DNA of 64,000 bases, taken from the NCBI RefSeq assembly GCF_025998175.1, contig NZ_AP026695.1:558001-622000 (forward strand), in the 5' to 3' direction. The position numbers were made by a program, and so were the translations under genes. Positions within the stretch are counted from its first letter, which is position 1, and each line of letters begins with the position of its first letter. Of the stretch, positions 62,132-64,000 are shown in pieces. A model generated the notes under the pieces. The model did no database searches. It worked only from the letters and a program-made list of their open reading frames with translations, and had not been told where the DNA came from. The DNA is from Nitrosopumilus zosterae. Lineage in GTDB: Archaea; Thermoproteota; Nitrososphaeria; Nitrososphaerales; Nitrosopumilaceae.

Positions 62132-63565
62132 ATGTCTAAAATTAATTGTAATTGCTGTGATCTTGTGTTTGATTCGGAATCAAAATACTATGCACATTAT
62201 ATTGGACTTCACAAAAGTATTTCTTCATCTACAAAAAAAATTTTAATTTTAGGTGGAGGTTTTGGTGGTATTACAGCGTTAAAGGAAATAGAAAAAAATT
62301 TTCAAAAAGAATCTGTAGAAATAACTATTGTTTCAGATAAGAACTCTTTTCTTTTTACTCCCATGTTGCCTCAAGTTGCTTCTGGATTACTACATGCAAG
62401 TAATATTACAATACCTATACGATATTTTTGTAAAAAAGCAAAATATTTACATGCTTCTATAGACTCTGTTGATTTAGATAATCAACTTGTTACCATTGAA
62501 AGATCATTTGATCACAAAGTTCGTACATTAGAATATGACTATCTGATATTGGCATTGGGTGCACAAACTAATTTCTTTCATAATGAAGATCTCAAAAAAC
62601 ATTCTTTTACAATAAAGAGTATTGAAGATGCAATTGCAATTAAAAACCATATAATTGTAATGCTGGAACATGCTGCACAAACAGGAAACTATGAGCTACA
62701 AAGAACATTGTTGACATTTGTTGTTGTTGGTGCAGGATTTGCTGGTGTGGAGACTATAAGTGAAATAAATCAATTTGTTAAAAAATCTGTCTCAAAATCA
62801 TACCCTAGCATTAATCCAAAAAATATAAACATGATTTTAATCTCTTCTAAAGACCGTATTTTGCCTGAGATTAATGAAAAATTATCTGAAAAAGCTACTA
62901 TTTTTCTTGAAAAATCTGGAGTAACGATTATGAAAAATACTAAAGCTGATGGTGCAGATGAGGAAAATGTCATGTTGAGTAATGGTGGAAAATTATCTTG
63001 TGCTACTTTGATATGGACTGGAGGTACAAAAATGGACAAAGTTATTTCAGATTTGAATTGTGAACATGATGCAAATAAAAGAATTATAGTTGATCAATCA
63101 TTAAGGATGAAAAACAAAAAAAATGTTTTTGTGTTAGGTGATTGTGCTCTGATTAAAGATGAATCTGCGGATACTTTCTATCCGTCAACCGCACAACATG
63201 CAATTAGAGAAGGGAAATTAGTGGCCGAAAATTTGATGCTTGTATTTAATAATCGTAAAAATTTAAAAAAATTCACTTTTCATAGTTTAGGAATAATGGC
63301 CATTATCGGTAATAAAGTGGGCATTGCAACAATAGGGGGGAGAAATATTAGTGGATTTTCTGCGTGGTTACTTTGGAGGATGTATTATCTATCAAAAATT
63401 CCCTCATTTGGAAAAAAATTAAAAATTTCTGTAGATTGGTTTACTGATAGTATTTTGGCCCCTGATGTGACACACATTGGTTTAATTAAAAAGAAAGAAG
63501 TTAATTCAATACATGTCAATGAAAACATCCCTTCAATAAAAGAACAATTGTTATCAAATTCATAA
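62132..63565 (+). CDS. NDH-2-like flavoprotein with N-terminal C2H2 zinc finger
   Basis: 477 residues. Residues 6-27 form a C-x2-C-x12-H-x4-H zinc finger (Cys6, Cys9, His22, His27). From residue 36 it is a type II NADH dehydrogenase-like protein: FAD loop ILILGGGFGGITAL, the second dinucleotide loop VVVGAGFAGVETISEI, and VFVLGDCALI followed by YPSTAQHAIREGKLVAENL for the FAD end. The C-terminus (GFSAWLLWRMYYLSKIPSF) is hydrophobic/amphipathic, suiting membrane attachment. Would oxidise NAD(P)H and reduce quinone. A zinc finger on such a protein is unusual. Confidence 0.87.
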   Translation: MSKINCNCCDLVFDSESKYYAHYIGLHKSISSSTKKILILGGGFGGITALKEIEKNFQKESVEITIVSDKNSFLFTPMLPQVASGLLHASNITIPIRYFCKKAKYLHASIDSVDLDNQLVTIERSFDHKVRTLEYDYLILALGAQTNFFHNEDLKKHSFTIKSIEDAIAIKNHIIVMLEHAAQTGNYELQRTLLTFVVVGAGFAGVETISEINQFVKKSVSKSYPSINPKNINMILISSKDRILPEINEKLSEKATIFLEKSGVTIMKNTKADGADEENVMLSNGGKLSCATLIWTGGTKMDKVISDLNCEHDANKRIIVDQSLRMKNKKNVFVLGDCALIKDESADTFYPSTAQHAIREGKLVAENLMLVFNNRKNLKKFTFHSLGIMAIIGNKVGIATIGGRNISGFSAWLLWRMYYLSKIPSFGKKLKISVDWFTDSILAPDVTHIGLIKKKEVNSIHVNENIPSIKEQLLSNS

Positions 63566-63566
63566 T

Positions 63567-63998
63567 CTATCTAAAAATCACACATAAAGAATTTTCATTT
63601 GAAATTGTGTGGATTGAATAATTTTTTAAATGAATTGTGAACATTTTTTCAAAAAACTTCTTCAAAAATTTGGTTCCATTAATTCCTGATTTATGAACAA
63701 CTTTAAAATTACTTCTTCCAGCTCTTTGTATATATTCAAATGTTCCAAAATCAGAATCTTGAAAAAACTTTTTACATTTTTCTGCAATCTCTCTGATATT
63801 TTCTGATTCTGTTATGATTATCTTGGTATTGATTGTGTTGCTAACAACATCATTAATTGCGTTTTCAACTGACTGGTTAATCAATTCATTAATTGAAATT
63901 TTATTAAAATTTATTTTATCCTTATGACTGACTGGTTTTATAAATTCACCAAAAAGATTATCTATATTTTCTGATTTTGTTTCAAGATTCTTATACAA
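63567..63998 (-). CDS. Hypothetical protein, 5' end possibly beyond the window
   Basis: 143 residues visible, opening with a TTG at 63998, two bases from the window edge, so the true start may lie outside. The first part is rich in Asn, Ile and Glu (SVENAINDVVSNTINTKIII); the second half is basic (KFLKKFFEKMFTIHLKNYSI). No motif recognised and no membrane helix. It converges on the NDH-2-like gene, with one base between the stops. Unknown function. Confidence 0.55.
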   Translation of the reverse strand: MYKNLETKSENIDNLFGEFIKPVSHKDKINFNKISINELINQSVENAINDVVSNTINTKIIITESENIREIAEKCKKFFQDSDFGTFEYIQRAGRSNFKVVHKSGINGTKFLKKFFEKMFTIHLKNYSIHTISNENSLCVIFR

Positions 63999-64000
63999 AC

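Overview
The window is AT-rich and archaeal. It looks like an ammonia-oxidising Nitrososphaerota genome of the Nitrosopumilus/Nitrosarchaeum type. The evidence is a membrane-anchored blue-copper protein, ribosomal protein L40e, an F420-type luciferase-like oxidoreductase, a Dps-like ferritin, bacterial-type uvrBAC, folate-dependent purine genes, many small secreted proteins that share a signal peptide, and many genes with a TATA box about 25-30 bases before the start codon (leaderless style). The chemotaxis genes would fit a motile Nitrosarchaeum-like lineage better than Nitrosopumilus maritimus; this is inference.

Layout. 1-7466: exported or membrane proteins, including a six-gene, tightly packed same-strand cluster. 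7684-20996: core metabolism and housekeeping: a soluble histidine kinase, a metallo-beta-lactamase-fold nuclease, purN, folD, 5-formyl-THF cyclo-ligase, purD, ileS, a Dps-like ferritin, sucCD and rpl40e. 21093-21186: a tRNA-Val(CAC) whose 94-base gene contains a 19-base non-canonical intron in the variable loop, with a near-textbook bulge-helix-bulge. 21172-39319: an integrated element of about 18.1 kb, inserted in the 3' end of that tRNA and bounded by a 17-bp direct repeat. 39320-42323: an efflux segment (MFS, NicO/UreH-like, two YnfA-like proteins) bracketed by 45-bp direct repeats containing the same att-like core. 42751-48000: glycerate kinase, an Fe/Zn alcohol dehydrogenase and the F420-type oxidoreductase, with small proteins. 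48127-54467: uvrB-uvrA-uvrC. 54486-64000: cupredoxin, chemotaxis genes (cheR, a CheB-like receiver alone, an unusual soluble duplicated MCP), secreted and membrane proteins, and an NDH-2-like flavoprotein with an N-terminal C2H2 zinc finger.

The integrated element is the most interesting part. It carries a tyrosine integrase, a candidate HUH (rolling-circle) initiator, two paralogous winged-helix proteins each with a palindrome across its own start codon, a ParB-MT-A70 fusion, and a probable multi-gene defence or DNA-modification module. That module has two divergent ParB-fold paralogues, an Mrr-like nuclease translationally coupled to a SNF2-like helicase, a canonical MT-A70 methylase and a HARE-HTH protein. 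Further along are a PIN-like protein, a SAM methyltransferase, a PIN-transmembrane fusion and a one-polypeptide fusion of DarT (DNA ADP-ribosyltransferase toxin) with DarG (macro-domain antitoxin). Outside the element, a structured repeat of about 110 bp occurs twice in inverted orientation 39 kb apart and ends in the same tRNA-Val 3'-end sequence.

All functional calls come from reading sequence motifs; no database search was possible.
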